NCBI GenBank assembly: GCA_905215275.1
Contig: CAJMPE010000043.1
Coordinates: 1-12,498, forward strand
Reading direction: 5' to 3'
Origin: an uncultured bacterium
GTDB taxonomy: Bacteria; Actinomycetota; Coriobacteriia; Coriobacteriales; Coriobacteriaceae
DNA: 12,498 nt
A program made the position numbers and the translations under genes. Below, piece after piece: positions 1 through 5,989 of this stretch. Below the pieces are notes generated by a model. That model was not told the DNA's origin and did not search any database. It saw only the letters and a program-made list of their open reading frames with translations. How positions within the stretch are numbered: the stretch's first letter is position 1; every line of letters starts with the position of its first letter.

Positions 1-1179
1 GTAATAACGCTGCAAAATCTTGTACTTCATCTCGTAGCTGGGCTCCGCCACCAGACACAGCAAGCCGGCATTAAAGCGACTGGTCAGGCGCTCGTCCATA
101 TTAAGGTCCTTGGGAGCGCGGTCGGCGGCGATCACGACCTTCTTGTTGTTGCGGATAAATTCGTCCATCAACTGGAAGAAGTAATCCACGCTCGCGCGCT
201 TGCCGATGATGTTCTGGATGTCATCGATGATAAGCACGTCGACGCCGTGGTACGCCTGCATAATGGGGGCGTTGCTCTTCTTTTGGCGGTCGAATTCCGT
301 CATCAAGTCGTCCAGATATGCCTGCGAGTTGGCGTACTTCACCTTGATCTCGGGCGATTTCTCTGCCAGCTCATTTTTGATGGCGAGCAGCAGGTGCGTC
401 TTGCCCAGGCCCGATTTGCCGTAGATGAACAGCGACGTGCAGGTACCGGGCGTGTCTGCAAGCATGGCGAATTTGAGCGCCGATCGGTAGGCAAGGCTGT
501 TCTCCGGTCCGAAGACGAAGTTTTCAAACGTGAATTTCGAATTCGCTGCGAGGGGTGCCCCGTCCGCGTTTTTCTCGACTGCCGCCGGGGTCGCCGCCGA
601 AGGCGCTGCCGGCGCTGCGGGCGAACTCGCGCTTTTCGCCGGTGGCCTGCCATTCATTTGGGTCATCATGCGGCGGAAATCGTCGGCAGACAACGTGTTT
701 TTGATTGCAATACCCGATTCCTCGCCGGGTGTCGTCTCGTGTGCGACGGGCATATGCGTGGCGGTTGGGATGGGCGAGGGGGCTGGCTCTACCGTCGGTG
801 CGACCGAAGCGGCCGCCTGCGGTGCCATGGTTTCACGGGAAACATCGTCGCGTCGAGGCTCGGGCACCGGCGTTGCCGCTGCGGTGACGGTCGCTACCGA
901 GTGAGTGTCCGGGGCCGTATTTGCCAAGGCGCCTTGCGGTGCCACGATATTGAGTGCGATCGGCGCAAAGGCGATCTCTTCTAGGTACGCCTCGATGGTC
1001 GGCTGATGCTTTTTGAGCTGAGCGATGGCAAAGCGCGAAGGGGCCTCAATCGTCAGAGTGTCCTCGGTTAAACTTACGGCGCGCGATTGTCCCAGCATGT
1101 TGATGAGGCGTGCATCTTGGCCGTCGCGCTGACAAAAGGCGATGGCATCTCCCAGGATGATGCCTGCTTCCTCGTCCAC
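1..1179 (-). CDS. dnaA: Chromosomal replication initiator protein DnaA (5' part, cut by left edge)
   Basis: ATP-dependent initiator that binds and opens oriC. The 393 residues visible start at a GTG (1177-1179) behind AAGGAG at 1191-1196, which overlaps the stop codon of the upstream gene; the gap between the genes is 15 nt. Residues 1-90 are a poorly conserved domain I, about 91-213 an Ala/Pro-rich domain II linker, and from about 214 the AAA+ domain. Walker A is GKSGLGKT at 254-261, Walker B is LIIDD ending at D319-D320, and the sensor/arginine region carries DERLTSRF at 363-370. The DNA-binding domain IV lies outside the window. Odd points: the usual GG.G Walker A lead is GKSG, the region after SRF (NAGLLCLVAEP) departs from the common EWGL form, and domain I lacks the usual early Trp. 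Co-transcription with the ATPase gene upstream is inferred from the spacing. Confidence 0.96.
   Translation of the reverse strand, partial: MDEEAGIILGDAIAFCQRDGQDARLINMLGQSRAVSLTEDTLTIEAPSRFAIAQLKKHQPTIEAYLEEIAFAPIALNIVAPQGALANTAPDTHSVATVTAAATPVPEPRRDDVSRETMAPQAAASVAPTVEPAPSPIPTATHMPVAHETTPGEESGIAIKNTLSADDFRRMMTQMNGRPPAKSASSPAAPAAPSAATPAAVEKNADGAPLAANSKFTFENFVFGPENSLAYRSALKFAMLADTPGTCTSLFIYGKSGLGKTHLLLAIKNELAEKSPEIKVKYANSQAYLDDLMTEFDRQKKSNAPIMQAYHGVDVLIIDDIQNIIGKRASVDYFFQLMDEFIRNNKKVVIAADRAPKDLNMDERLTSRFNAGLLCLVAEPSYEMKYKILQRYY
830..843. other. Near-parS site inside the dnaA coding sequence
   Basis: GTTTCACGGGAAAC differs from the parS core by one base. It lies in the codons for D111-T117 of DnaA, in the unconstrained Ala/Pro-rich linker, about 5 kb from the perfect parS cluster and on the other side of the origin. 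Confidence 0.45.
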
Positions 1180-1194
1180 TGTTTCTCCCGCTCC

Positions 1195-2547
1195 TTAACT
1201 TTGGGCTCGCACGCGAGCGCTGCCTATTTCGGTCAGATGATATTTCTGGCCATGTTTGATTATCAAGCCGGCCTGTGCCAAGTCGTTGAGCGTTCGCGAC
1301 CACGTGGGCGCTGAGTTTCCAAACGCTCGTGCCAGGTCGGTTGCGCCGCACTCCTGGTTTTGAGCCAGATAGCCCAGCGCCGCTTCGCCGCGTTCGCTCA
1401 CAAATACGTCTTGCTGCGGCTGTGCAAATTGATTCGCCGCATTAGGATACATCATTTGAGCTGCTGGTTGTTGAGAACTCTGCATGGGCAGCGGCTGCTG
1501 TTGAAAACTTTGCGGCCACTGTTGGTAAGGCTGCGGAGGCATCTGCTGGGTCCATGGGTTGTACTGCGCCTGGGGCATCTGTTGGTACGGCTGCTGGTAT
1601 CCCAGCGGGTATTGCTGGGGGTATGCCTGCGCATATCCCGTTTGCGGCGCGTATTGAGCCGGATACCCTTGCAGGTTCGGTTGATAGGACATCTGCTGTG
1701 CAGCCGATGCACCCGCCATCTGCTGCAAGGTTCCCACATCCTGGCCCATCGCTGGCATTGCATCGGGTATGTTCTGGGGAATCGCGCCCGAGGGTGCCTG
1801 GGGCTCTTGCACGGGGGGCATGCCAGGCTGCTGCATGGGGGCTATTTGCTGTTGCACCTGTTGCATCGCTGCGGGTTGCTGCGTGAAGGCGCCCGGCATG
1901 GGATATGCCTGCTGCTCTGTTTCGGGTCGAACGGCTGCCCCGCGCCCGCCGGCACGCTCGATTTCCTGCACTCGCTTGGGGTCCAGACTTACCGTCACGA
2001 CGGTGCCATTGCCCATGTTGTCCTCGATGGAGACGGCGCCGCCGGCGTTTTCCAAGTACTCCTGTACCATGGGAAACCCGGCGCCGGTGCCGCGGATATA
2101 CCGTTTCATCTTGCTGTTTGCGCTGGTTACGCCAAAATCGAAGGCACGTTCTTTGTCGTCGATGCCCGGACCCTGATCGGCAAAGCGGATGGTATCGCCA
2201 CCGTCGAGAATCGAGATAATGGGCTCTGCAAAATGCGCGTGGATAAAGTTTTCGACAATCTCGCGGATAACCATCAGCGAGATGCGTCCTCCCTGCTCTT
2301 TCATGCACTGGTAGACGGTGTTGGTTGTCTCTTCCAAGTAGGTACGGACGTCTTGCGGTTCGATGACGATGACACGCGGTGTCGACAGCATGTCATCGTA
2401 GACCGCGATGCGCGCTGCATACATGGCCTGCGGTGCTTGTGCGGTGACCTGCTCGCTCTCGTTGCGTTCTTCGCGCACGCCGGTGATGTGCTCGTTGTCG
2501 GGTGCCGGATCACCGGAATCGACCATGGTGTAGAAGTCGTCAGACAT
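1195..2547 (-). CDS. GHKL-fold ATPase with Gln/Pro-rich linker and C-terminal winged helix, first gene of the dnaA operon
   Basis: No named family recognised; 450 residues. Residues about 56-190 form a GHKL (HATPase_c) fold: N box with E96 and N100, G1 box DQGPGI at 124-129, an ATP-lid stretch, and G2 box GTGAG at 153-157 followed by a typical FPMVQEYLENAGG helix. No HisA/HisKA dimerisation helix with phospho-acceptor His is seen, so it resembles SpoIIAB/RsbW-like or stand-alone GHKL kinases more than a full sensor kinase. Residues about 211-380 are low complexity, rich in Gln, Pro, Tyr, Met and Ala with no Lys or Arg. Residues about 384-450 look like a MarR/ArsR-type winged helix (helix-turn-helix 401-424, wing around KHGQKYHLT), suggesting DNA binding. 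The start ATG (2545-2547) has only a weak Shine-Dalgarno; M8 is an alternative. The gene sits between the origin and dnaA, and its stop overlaps the dnaA ribosome-binding site, so a role in dnaA control or initiation is inferred. A diverged sensor kinase cannot be excluded. Confidence 0.85.
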   Translation of the reverse strand: MSDDFYTMVDSGDPAPDNEHITGVREERNESEQVTAQAPQAMYAARIAVYDDMLSTPRVIVIEPQDVRTYLEETTNTVYQCMKEQGGRISLMVIREIVENFIHAHFAEPIISILDGGDTIRFADQGPGIDDKERAFDFGVTSANSKMKRYIRGTGAGFPMVQEYLENAGGAVSIEDNMGNGTVVTVSLDPKRVQEIERAGGRGAAVRPETEQQAYPMPGAFTQQPAAMQQVQQQIAPMQQPGMPPVQEPQAPSGAIPQNIPDAMPAMGQDVGTLQQMAGASAAQQMSYQPNLQGYPAQYAPQTGYAQAYPQQYPLGYQQPYQQMPQAQYNPWTQQMPPQPYQQWPQSFQQQPLPMQSSQQPAAQMMYPNAANQFAQPQQDVFVSERGEAALGYLAQNQECGATDLARAFGNSAPTWSRTLNDLAQAGLIIKHGQKYHLTEIGSARVRAQS

Positions 2548-2561
2548 GCCGCTCGCAATCT

Positions 2562-2577
2562 TTCAAAAGGTTTTGAA
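2562..2577. promoter_or_regulatory. Inverted repeat in the leader of the GHKL ATPase gene, possible operator
   Basis: TTCAAAA-GG-TTTTGAA, perfect 7-bp arms around a 2-bp centre, 15 nt upstream of the ATPase start codon. A related inverted repeat, GTTTTCAA with TTGAAAAC, lies at 2620-2641 and contains the self-complementary GTTTTCAAAAC (2620-2630). Binding by the winged helix of the adjacent protein, or by DnaA, is only a hypothesis. Confidence 0.4.
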
Positions 2578-2628
2578 CAAATAGTAGCTCACCGCGTAAT
2601 GTTTCTCATCTTTCGACAAGTTTTCAAA

Positions 2629-2642
2629 ACCTGTTGAAAACT
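2629..2642 (-). repeat. 14-nt direct repeat, copy 1 (DnaA-box-like)
   Basis: ACCTGTTGAAAACT on the plus strand, identical to 2682-2695. It contains TGTTGAAAA (TTTTCAACA on the minus strand), one to two changes from known DnaA box variants such as TTTTCCACA. The two copies start 53 bp apart, about five helical turns. Confidence 0.6.
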
Positions 2643-2681
2643 TTGGAAAACGGACGAAAAGTTCTCAACATTTCCAACATG

Positions 2682-2695
2682 ACCTGTTGAAAACT
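2682..2695 (-). repeat. 14-nt direct repeat, copy 2 (DnaA-box-like)
   Basis: Second exact copy of ACCTGTTGAAAACT. It has the same orientation as copy 1 and lies in the region upstream of the minus-strand ATPase-dnaA operon, so DnaA bound here could act at the origin and on its own operon (inference). Confidence 0.6.
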
Positions 2696-2790
2696 CGATG
2701 AAATTTCGTGAAAAGTTGCCTGCTGCCTCAAATGCCGATTCTGCTTATGGGGGAACCGTGTACTCTTTGCAACCTTTTACCTTTGATTTC

Positions 2791-2820
2791 TTGACATTTG
2801 AACATTGATTTCCCTACAAT
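2791..2820 (+). promoter_or_regulatory. Sigma-70-type promoter of the rpmH operon
   Basis: A perfect -35 TTGACA (2791-2796) and a -10 TACAAT (2815-2820, five of six consensus bases) are separated by 18 bp. Transcription would start near 2827, giving a leader of about 65 nt before the rpmH start. A strong promoter fits a ribosomal-protein gene. Confidence 0.8.
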
Positions 2821-2846
2821 CTTCAAGCTCACGTGTCTATATCTGC

Positions 2847-2864
2847 GTCCGCGCCCCCGCGGAC
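2847..2864 (+). promoter_or_regulatory. GC-rich hairpin in the rpmH leader
   Basis: GTCCGCG (2847-2853) and CGCGGAC (2858-2864) form a perfect 7-bp stem with a CCCC loop. It ends 14 nt before the rpmH Shine-Dalgarno and has no U-tract, so it is not a standard terminator. It could affect mRNA stability or translation of L34. Confidence 0.45.
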
Positions 2865-2892
2865 ACTCGAAATGCAGCAGGAGGAACTTAAG

Positions 2893-3027
2893 ATGAAGCG
2901 TACGTATCAGCCTAATAAGCGTAAGCGTGCCAAGACCCATGGCTTCCGTGCCCGTATGGCCACTAAGGGTGGTCGTGCCGTGCTCGCCCGTCGTCGCGCC
3001 AAGGGCCGCAAGCGTCTCACTGTCTAG
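2893..3027 (+). CDS. rpmH: Large-subunit ribosomal protein bL34
   Basis: A 44-residue, highly basic protein of the 50S subunit. The start MKRTYQPNKRKRAKTHGF and the end RRRAKGRKRLTV match the bL34 family along its whole length. The ATG at 2893 is chosen because the family always begins MKRT; an in-frame ATG at 2872 would add unconserved residues. AGGAGG at 2879-2884 gives an 8-nt spacer. It is the first gene of the rpmH-rnpA-yidD-yidC-jag cluster, behind the promoter at 2791-2820. Confidence 0.98.
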   Translation: MKRTYQPNKRKRAKTHGFRARMATKGGRAVLARRRAKGRKRLTV

Positions 3028-3047
3028 CAGCGATACACACATCTCGC

Positions 3048-3386
3048 ATGAAGACTATTAAGTCTCGGCAAGATTTCGAGCATGTGTTCAGTCAGGGGCG
3101 TCGTTTCAATCACCCTCTGATTCGAATGACCATATGTGAATCGGTTGGCGAAGGCGACTCCGGAAGGGTCGCCTTCGTTGGTGCTAAACGACTCGGTTGT
3201 GCTGTCGTGCGCAACCGATCTAAGCGTGTGATGCGCGAGGCCGCCCGCAGCTGTGGATTTCCCGTTGCGGGTTATGACATCATCTTGTTCGCGACTCCCA
3301 AGACGAGGGTTTCCTCGCCGCAGGAGATGGACAAGGCATTGCGTTCGCTTATGAAACGCGCCGGCGTTGCCGGGGAGGAGCGATGA
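3048..3386 (+). CDS. rnpA: RNase P protein component
   Basis: Protein subunit that binds the RNase P RNA and the 5' leader of pre-tRNA to help remove the leader. 112 residues, normal for the family. The signature RNRSKRVMREAAR lies at 55-67 (the RNR motif), after the conserved N-terminal phrase with F10, V13 and F14 and the strand VAFVGAKRLG (41-50) leading into it. It follows rpmH after 20 nt, the standard arrangement. Its stop overlaps the yidD start in an ATGA, so the two are probably translationally coupled. Confidence 0.97.
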   Translation: MKTIKSRQDFEHVFSQGRRFNHPLIRMTICESVGEGDSGRVAFVGAKRLGCAVVRNRSKRVMREAARSCGFPVAGYDIILFATPKTRVSSPQEMDKALRSLMKRAGVAGEER

Positions 3387-3607
3387 GCAATCACGTTTTG
3401 CGACGTGTTGCCATCGCTCCTATTCGCATATATCAACAGGTTATTTCGCCCTTATTGCCTGACGCCTGCATTTATTACCCAACGTGCTCACAATACGCTA
3501 TCCAGGCGATTGAGAAGTACGGTGTTTTGAGAGGCTGCTGGCTTGCCGTGAGGCGCATCGCTCGCTGCAATCCCCTGCACGTCGGCGGTTATGACCCTGT
3601 GCCTTAG
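3383..3607 (+). CDS. yidD: Membrane protein insertion efficiency factor YidD
   Basis: Small (74 aa) YidD/DUF37 protein, thought to sit on the inner face of the membrane and help YidC-dependent insertion. The family features are visible: an amphipathic N-terminus with IRIYQQVISPLLPDAC, then YYPTCSQYA, IEKYGVLRG, and the closing RCNPLHVGGYDPV. Conserved Cys residues lie in DAC, PTCS and RCNP. The start ATG overlaps the rnpA stop by 4 nt and has GGGGAGGAG just upstream. Its place between rnpA and yidC is the usual one. Confidence 0.96.
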   Translation: MSNHVLRRVAIAPIRIYQQVISPLLPDACIYYPTCSQYAIQAIEKYGVLRGCWLAVRRIARCNPLHVGGYDPVP

Positions 3608-3636
3608 CGGGCACTCGCTATCGGAGGAAAACTTAC

Positions 3637-4407
3637 ATGTGGGATTGGATCGTTAACATCCTTTTTGAGCTGCTCAAGCTCATCCAGACCTTTGCGGTCG
3701 ACTGGGGCCTGTCCATCATCATTCTGGTGGTCATCATCCGTCTGCTGCTGACGCCGCTTATGCTCAAGTCGACCAAGTCGACGGCTCGCATGCAGGTGCT
3801 GCAGCCTAAGATGCTCGAGATCCAGGAGCGCTATGCCGACGATCCCCAGCGTCAGGCCGAGGAGATGCAGAAGTTCTACAGCGAGAACAAGTTCAACCCC
3901 ATGGCTGGTTGTCTGCCGCTGTTGATCCAGATGCCCGTCCTGTTCGCCCTGTTTACGCTCCTGCGTAACCTGCCGAACTACTTTAGCGACGGCACGTTCT
4001 CGTTCTTCAACATCCTGCCTGACCTTACCACCACGCCGAGCGCTTCCTTTGCCGATGGCTTTATGGTTGCGCTGCCTGCGCTGGTTTGCCTGATTCTGTT
4101 CGCTGTCTTGACCCTGATTCCGCAGCTGTATATGTCTCGCAATCAGACTGGTCAGCAGGCCCAGAGCATGCGCATGATGGCCGTCGTCATGACCGTCATG
4201 ATGCTTTGGATGGGCTGGAGCCTGCCCGTCGGCGTTCTGCTTTACTACGATGTGTCTTCTGCCTGGCAGGTTATCCAGCAGATCTTCGTGACGCAGAAGG
4301 TTATCGACAAGGCCAAGGCCGATGAGGAGGAGCGCCTCAAGAACGCTCCACTGCAGGTCGAGGTTACCCGTCGCGAGAAGAAGCCGCGTCCGCACAAGAA
4401 GAAGTAG
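3637..4407 (+). CDS. yidC: Membrane protein insertase YidC/Oxa1
   Basis: Inserts and folds membrane proteins, with or without SecYEG. 256 residues, the short Gram-positive/actinobacterial type without the large periplasmic domain. Hydrophobic segments lie at about 24-43, 92-110, 142-164 and 178-205, with the cytoplasmic hairpin between the first two (about 44-90: KSTKSTARMQVLQPKM, NKFNPMAGCLP). R35 in VIIRLLLTPL matches the conserved groove arginine. The C-terminal tail is strongly basic (RREKKPRPHKKK), fitting ribosome contact. No clear lipobox or cleavable signal is seen. GGAGGA at 3623-3628 precedes the ATG. The upstream gap from yidD is 29 nt, so it belongs to the same operon. Confidence 0.97.
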   Translation: MWDWIVNILFELLKLIQTFAVDWGLSIIILVVIIRLLLTPLMLKSTKSTARMQVLQPKMLEIQERYADDPQRQAEEMQKFYSENKFNPMAGCLPLLIQMPVLFALFTLLRNLPNYFSDGTFSFFNILPDLTTTPSASFADGFMVALPALVCLILFAVLTLIPQLYMSRNQTGQQAQSMRMMAVVMTVMMLWMGWSLPVGVLLYYDVSSAWQVIQQIFVTQKVIDKAKADEEERLKNAPLQVEVTRREKKPRPHKKK

Positions 4408-4425
4408 TCGGGATATCAATCTTAT

Positions 4426-4437
4426 TTAGGTACCTAA
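4426..4437. repeat. 12-bp palindrome TTAGGTACCTAA, copy 1
   Basis: Perfect palindrome in the 45-nt gap between yidC and jag, just before the jag ribosome-binding site. The same 12 bases plus a following C recur at 7929-7941. The half-sites TTAGG/CCTAA resemble those of DtxR/IdeR-type metal repressors, but the site is shorter than their usual operators. Function unknown. Confidence 0.45.
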
Positions 4438-4452
4438 CTTTTGGAGTACGTT

Positions 4453-5022
4453 ATGTCTGAAGAGATCATCGAGGATATGCTTGAGGAGGTTGCCCCGCAG
4501 ATTGCGGGCGATTATCCCGAGATTGCACAGCGCTACAAGGCCGGTGAAGAGCTGACCGATGAGGAGCTCGACACCATTGCCGATGTTGCGATTTCCATTC
4601 TGCGTTCCATCCTTTCGCACTTCGATGCCGCCAACTCTCCTATTGATGAGTACGAGGGCGACGAGGGCGAGCTGATTTTGGATGTTACGGCTCCCGATCT
4701 TGCCGTTCTCATTGGCCGTCATGGCCGTACCCTTGATGCCCTTCAGGTTATGTTCTCTTTGCTGGTGAGCCGCAAGCTTGGCTTTAGGTATCCGGTTGTG
4801 GTTGACGTTGAGGGCTACAAGAGCCGTCGTCAGGACAAGGTTGCCTCTATGGCTCAGTCCGCCGCCGAGCGTGCCATCCGCACTCATAAGAGTGTTTCGC
4901 TTCCGCCCATGAATGCCTATGAGCGCCGACTGGTTCATATTGCACTTCGTGGCAATGATGCCGTCGATACCCATTCTGAGGGTTCTGACCCTGATCGCCA
5001 TGTGGTGATTGTTGCTCGATAA
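4453..5022 (+). CDS. jag: RNA-binding protein Jag (KhpB/EloR), KH and R3H domains
   Basis: Cytoplasmic RNA-binding protein; in other Gram-positives it works with KhpA and links to cell elongation and division. 189 residues from ATG 4453, chosen over an in-frame TTG at 4441 because GGAG at 4443-4446 gives a 6-nt spacer to the ATG. Residues 1-75 are acidic (many Asp/Glu). The KH domain is around 74-120 with the GRHG loop at 88-91, and the R3H domain around 124-189 with R158 and H162 in the R-x3-H arrangement. No N-terminal Jag_N domain is visible, as in other short actinobacterial forms. It is the last gene of the rpmH operon, followed by a strong terminator. Confidence 0.94.
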   Translation: MSEEIIEDMLEEVAPQIAGDYPEIAQRYKAGEELTDEELDTIADVAISILRSILSHFDAANSPIDEYEGDEGELILDVTAPDLAVLIGRHGRTLDALQVMFSLLVSRKLGFRYPVVVDVEGYKSRRQDKVASMAQSAAERAIRTHKSVSLPPMNAYERRLVHIALRGNDAVDTHSEGSDPDRHVVIVAR

Positions 5023-5040
5023 TCTACTCGAGCTTATGCT

Positions 5041-5072
5041 AAGGGGGCGTGGTTTCCACGTCCCCTTTTTTT
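5041..5072 (+). terminator. Rho-independent terminator of the rpmH-jag operon
   Basis: A 12-bp stem (5041-5052 with 5056-5067, one G-T pair at 5047/5061) closes a TTT loop and runs into seven T residues at 5066-5072. It lies 19 nt after the jag stop. Confidence 0.92.
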
Positions 5073-5118
5073 GTCAAAAGTTCTCGATACACTGATTTTT
5101 GTCAGAAAGGAGCTTCTG

Positions 5119-5856
5119 TTGTTTGTACTTACAGATCAGCAGGCTGACGAGATGCTGAGTCGTCTAACTTCCTATTGCAAAGAGTATTCCCTGAGTGTAA
5201 CTGATACTGAGCTGAGGAAATGTATTCAGCATTTGGATTTGGTTCTAGAAACAAATAAGACAACCAACCTCACCCGTATTCTTAACGTAGAAGACGCTGC
5301 GGTACTTCATATCCTCGACTCACTTGTCTTGCTCCCTTATATCAATAAGGCTCCTGAGGGAGCTTTGCTCGATATGGGAACTGGTGCTGGCTTTCCTGGT
5401 ATTCCGTTAACGATAACAACGCATCGTAAAGCTACTTATATTGACTCTGTTGGCAAGAAGGTTGACGCTGTCAATACATTTGTTCATGCTCTTGGATTGA
5501 AAAATGGTCATGCAGTTCATGATCGCCTTGAAGAATATGCTCGAAGCCATAAGAAGCAGTTCTCTGTTGTAACCGCCCGCGCATTGGCCCCTCTACCGAT
5601 TCTTGTTGAGTATGCCGCTCCGTACCTCAAGGATGGTGGGCTATTTGTTATCACGAAGGGCAATCCTACGGATGAGGAGCTTGCTTCCGGCATGTCAGCG
5701 GCTAAGATCTGCGGCTTCACCTTGCTTCTGAATGACGCAATTGATTTGCCTGAGGGCTTGGGTCACAGGGAGTTCATTGGTCTTAAGAAGAGTCATCCAG
5801 CATCCGTTTCATTGCCTCGTGCAAATGGCATGGCAAAGAAGAATCCGCTTGCCTAG
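5119..5856 (+). CDS. rsmG: 16S rRNA (guanine-N7) methyltransferase RsmG (GidB)
   Basis: SAM-dependent methylation of a guanine in the 530 loop of 16S rRNA (G527 in E. coli numbering). Class I Rossmann methyltransferase, 245 residues from the chosen TTG start. The SAM-binding motif is LLDMGTGAGFPGIPLTI, with GTGAG at 87-91; further family signatures are TNLTRI, VTARALAPLPILVEYA and the C-terminal LPRANGMAKKNPL. The TTG at 5119 is chosen because AAAGGAG (5106-5112) precedes it by 6 nt; an earlier TTG at 5071 would overlap the upstream terminator and add unconserved residues. The coding sequence is clearly AT-richer than the flanking dnaA or dinG genes. The parS cluster begins right after the stop codon. 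Confidence 0.93.
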   Translation: MFVLTDQQADEMLSRLTSYCKEYSLSVTDTELRKCIQHLDLVLETNKTTNLTRILNVEDAAVLHILDSLVLLPYINKAPEGALLDMGTGAGFPGIPLTITTHRKATYIDSVGKKVDAVNTFVHALGLKNGHAVHDRLEEYARSHKKQFSVVTARALAPLPILVEYAAPYLKDGGLFVITKGNPTDEELASGMSAAKICGFTLLLNDAIDLPEGLGHREFIGLKKSHPASVSLPRANGMAKKNPLA

Positions 5857-5857
5857 A

Positions 5858-5873
5858 TGTTTCACGTGAAACA
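5858..5873. other. parS: parS centromere site 1
   Basis: TGTTTCACGTGAAACA, a perfect 16-bp palindrome equal to the bacterial chromosomal parS consensus. It starts one base after the rsmG stop codon. Confidence 0.97.
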
Positions 5874-5896
5874 TAATGGATACTAACAACTTGCAG

Positions 5897-5912
5897 TGTT
5901 TCACGTGAAACA
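5897..5912. other. parS: parS centromere site 2
   Basis: Second perfect TGTTTCACGTGAAACA, 39 bp downstream of site 1 (start to start). Confidence 0.97.
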
Positions 5913-5935
5913 TTGATGTTGATATTGAATCGGAA

Positions 5936-5951
5936 TGTTTCACGTGAAACA
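5936..5951. other. parS: parS centromere site 3
   Basis: Third perfect TGTTTCACGTGAAACA, again exactly 39 bp from the previous site and 38 nt before the parA start codon. ParB bound here could also repress parAB (inference). Confidence 0.97.
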
Positions 5952-5989
5952 TCCTCCGTTTAACAGCTTAAAACACACCAGGAGGGACC

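Larger units (their letters stand above)
2548..2790. other. oriC: Putative chromosomal replication origin (oriC)
   Basis: Gene-free, AT-richer stretch between the divergent dnaA operon and rpmH, the usual oriC position in Gram-positive bacteria and actinobacteria. No classical TTATCCACA box is present. Instead the 9-mer TTTTCAACA recurs: exact on the minus strand at 2632-2640 and 2685-2693, and with one mismatch on the plus strand at 2571-2579, 2621-2629, 2662-2670 and 2671-2679. The region between about 2755 and 2825 is also AT-rich and could contribute an unwinding element, although it contains the rpmH promoter. The function is inferred from position and repeats. Confidence 0.7.

Noticed and set aside
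247..984. Plus-strand open frame opposite dnaA
   Set aside because: Arg/Cys/Gly-rich product with no motif. The minus strand carries an uninterrupted DnaA with Walker A and B, so this is a shadow.
1360..2637. Long plus-strand open frame opposite the ATPase gene (425 codons)
   Set aside because: It is antisense to a gene with clear GHKL motifs. Its Leu/Arg/His-rich product is what the complement of Gln-rich codons gives, and it has no recognisable domain.
2548..2720. Minus-strand promoter for the ATPase-dnaA operon
   Set aside because: Candidate boxes (TTGAAA or TTGTCG with AACATT or TACTAT) have poor -10 matches or wrong spacing, so no position can be supported by eye.
3604..4419. Minus-strand open frame opposite yidC
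   Set aside because: Its Leu/His/Gln-rich translation is the mirror of membrane-protein codons; yidC on the plus strand is complete and convincing.
5071..5118. Upstream TTG start for rsmG
   Set aside because: It would begin within the terminator T-tract, has no Shine-Dalgarno, and adds unconserved residues; TTG 5119 has AAAGGAG at 6 nt.
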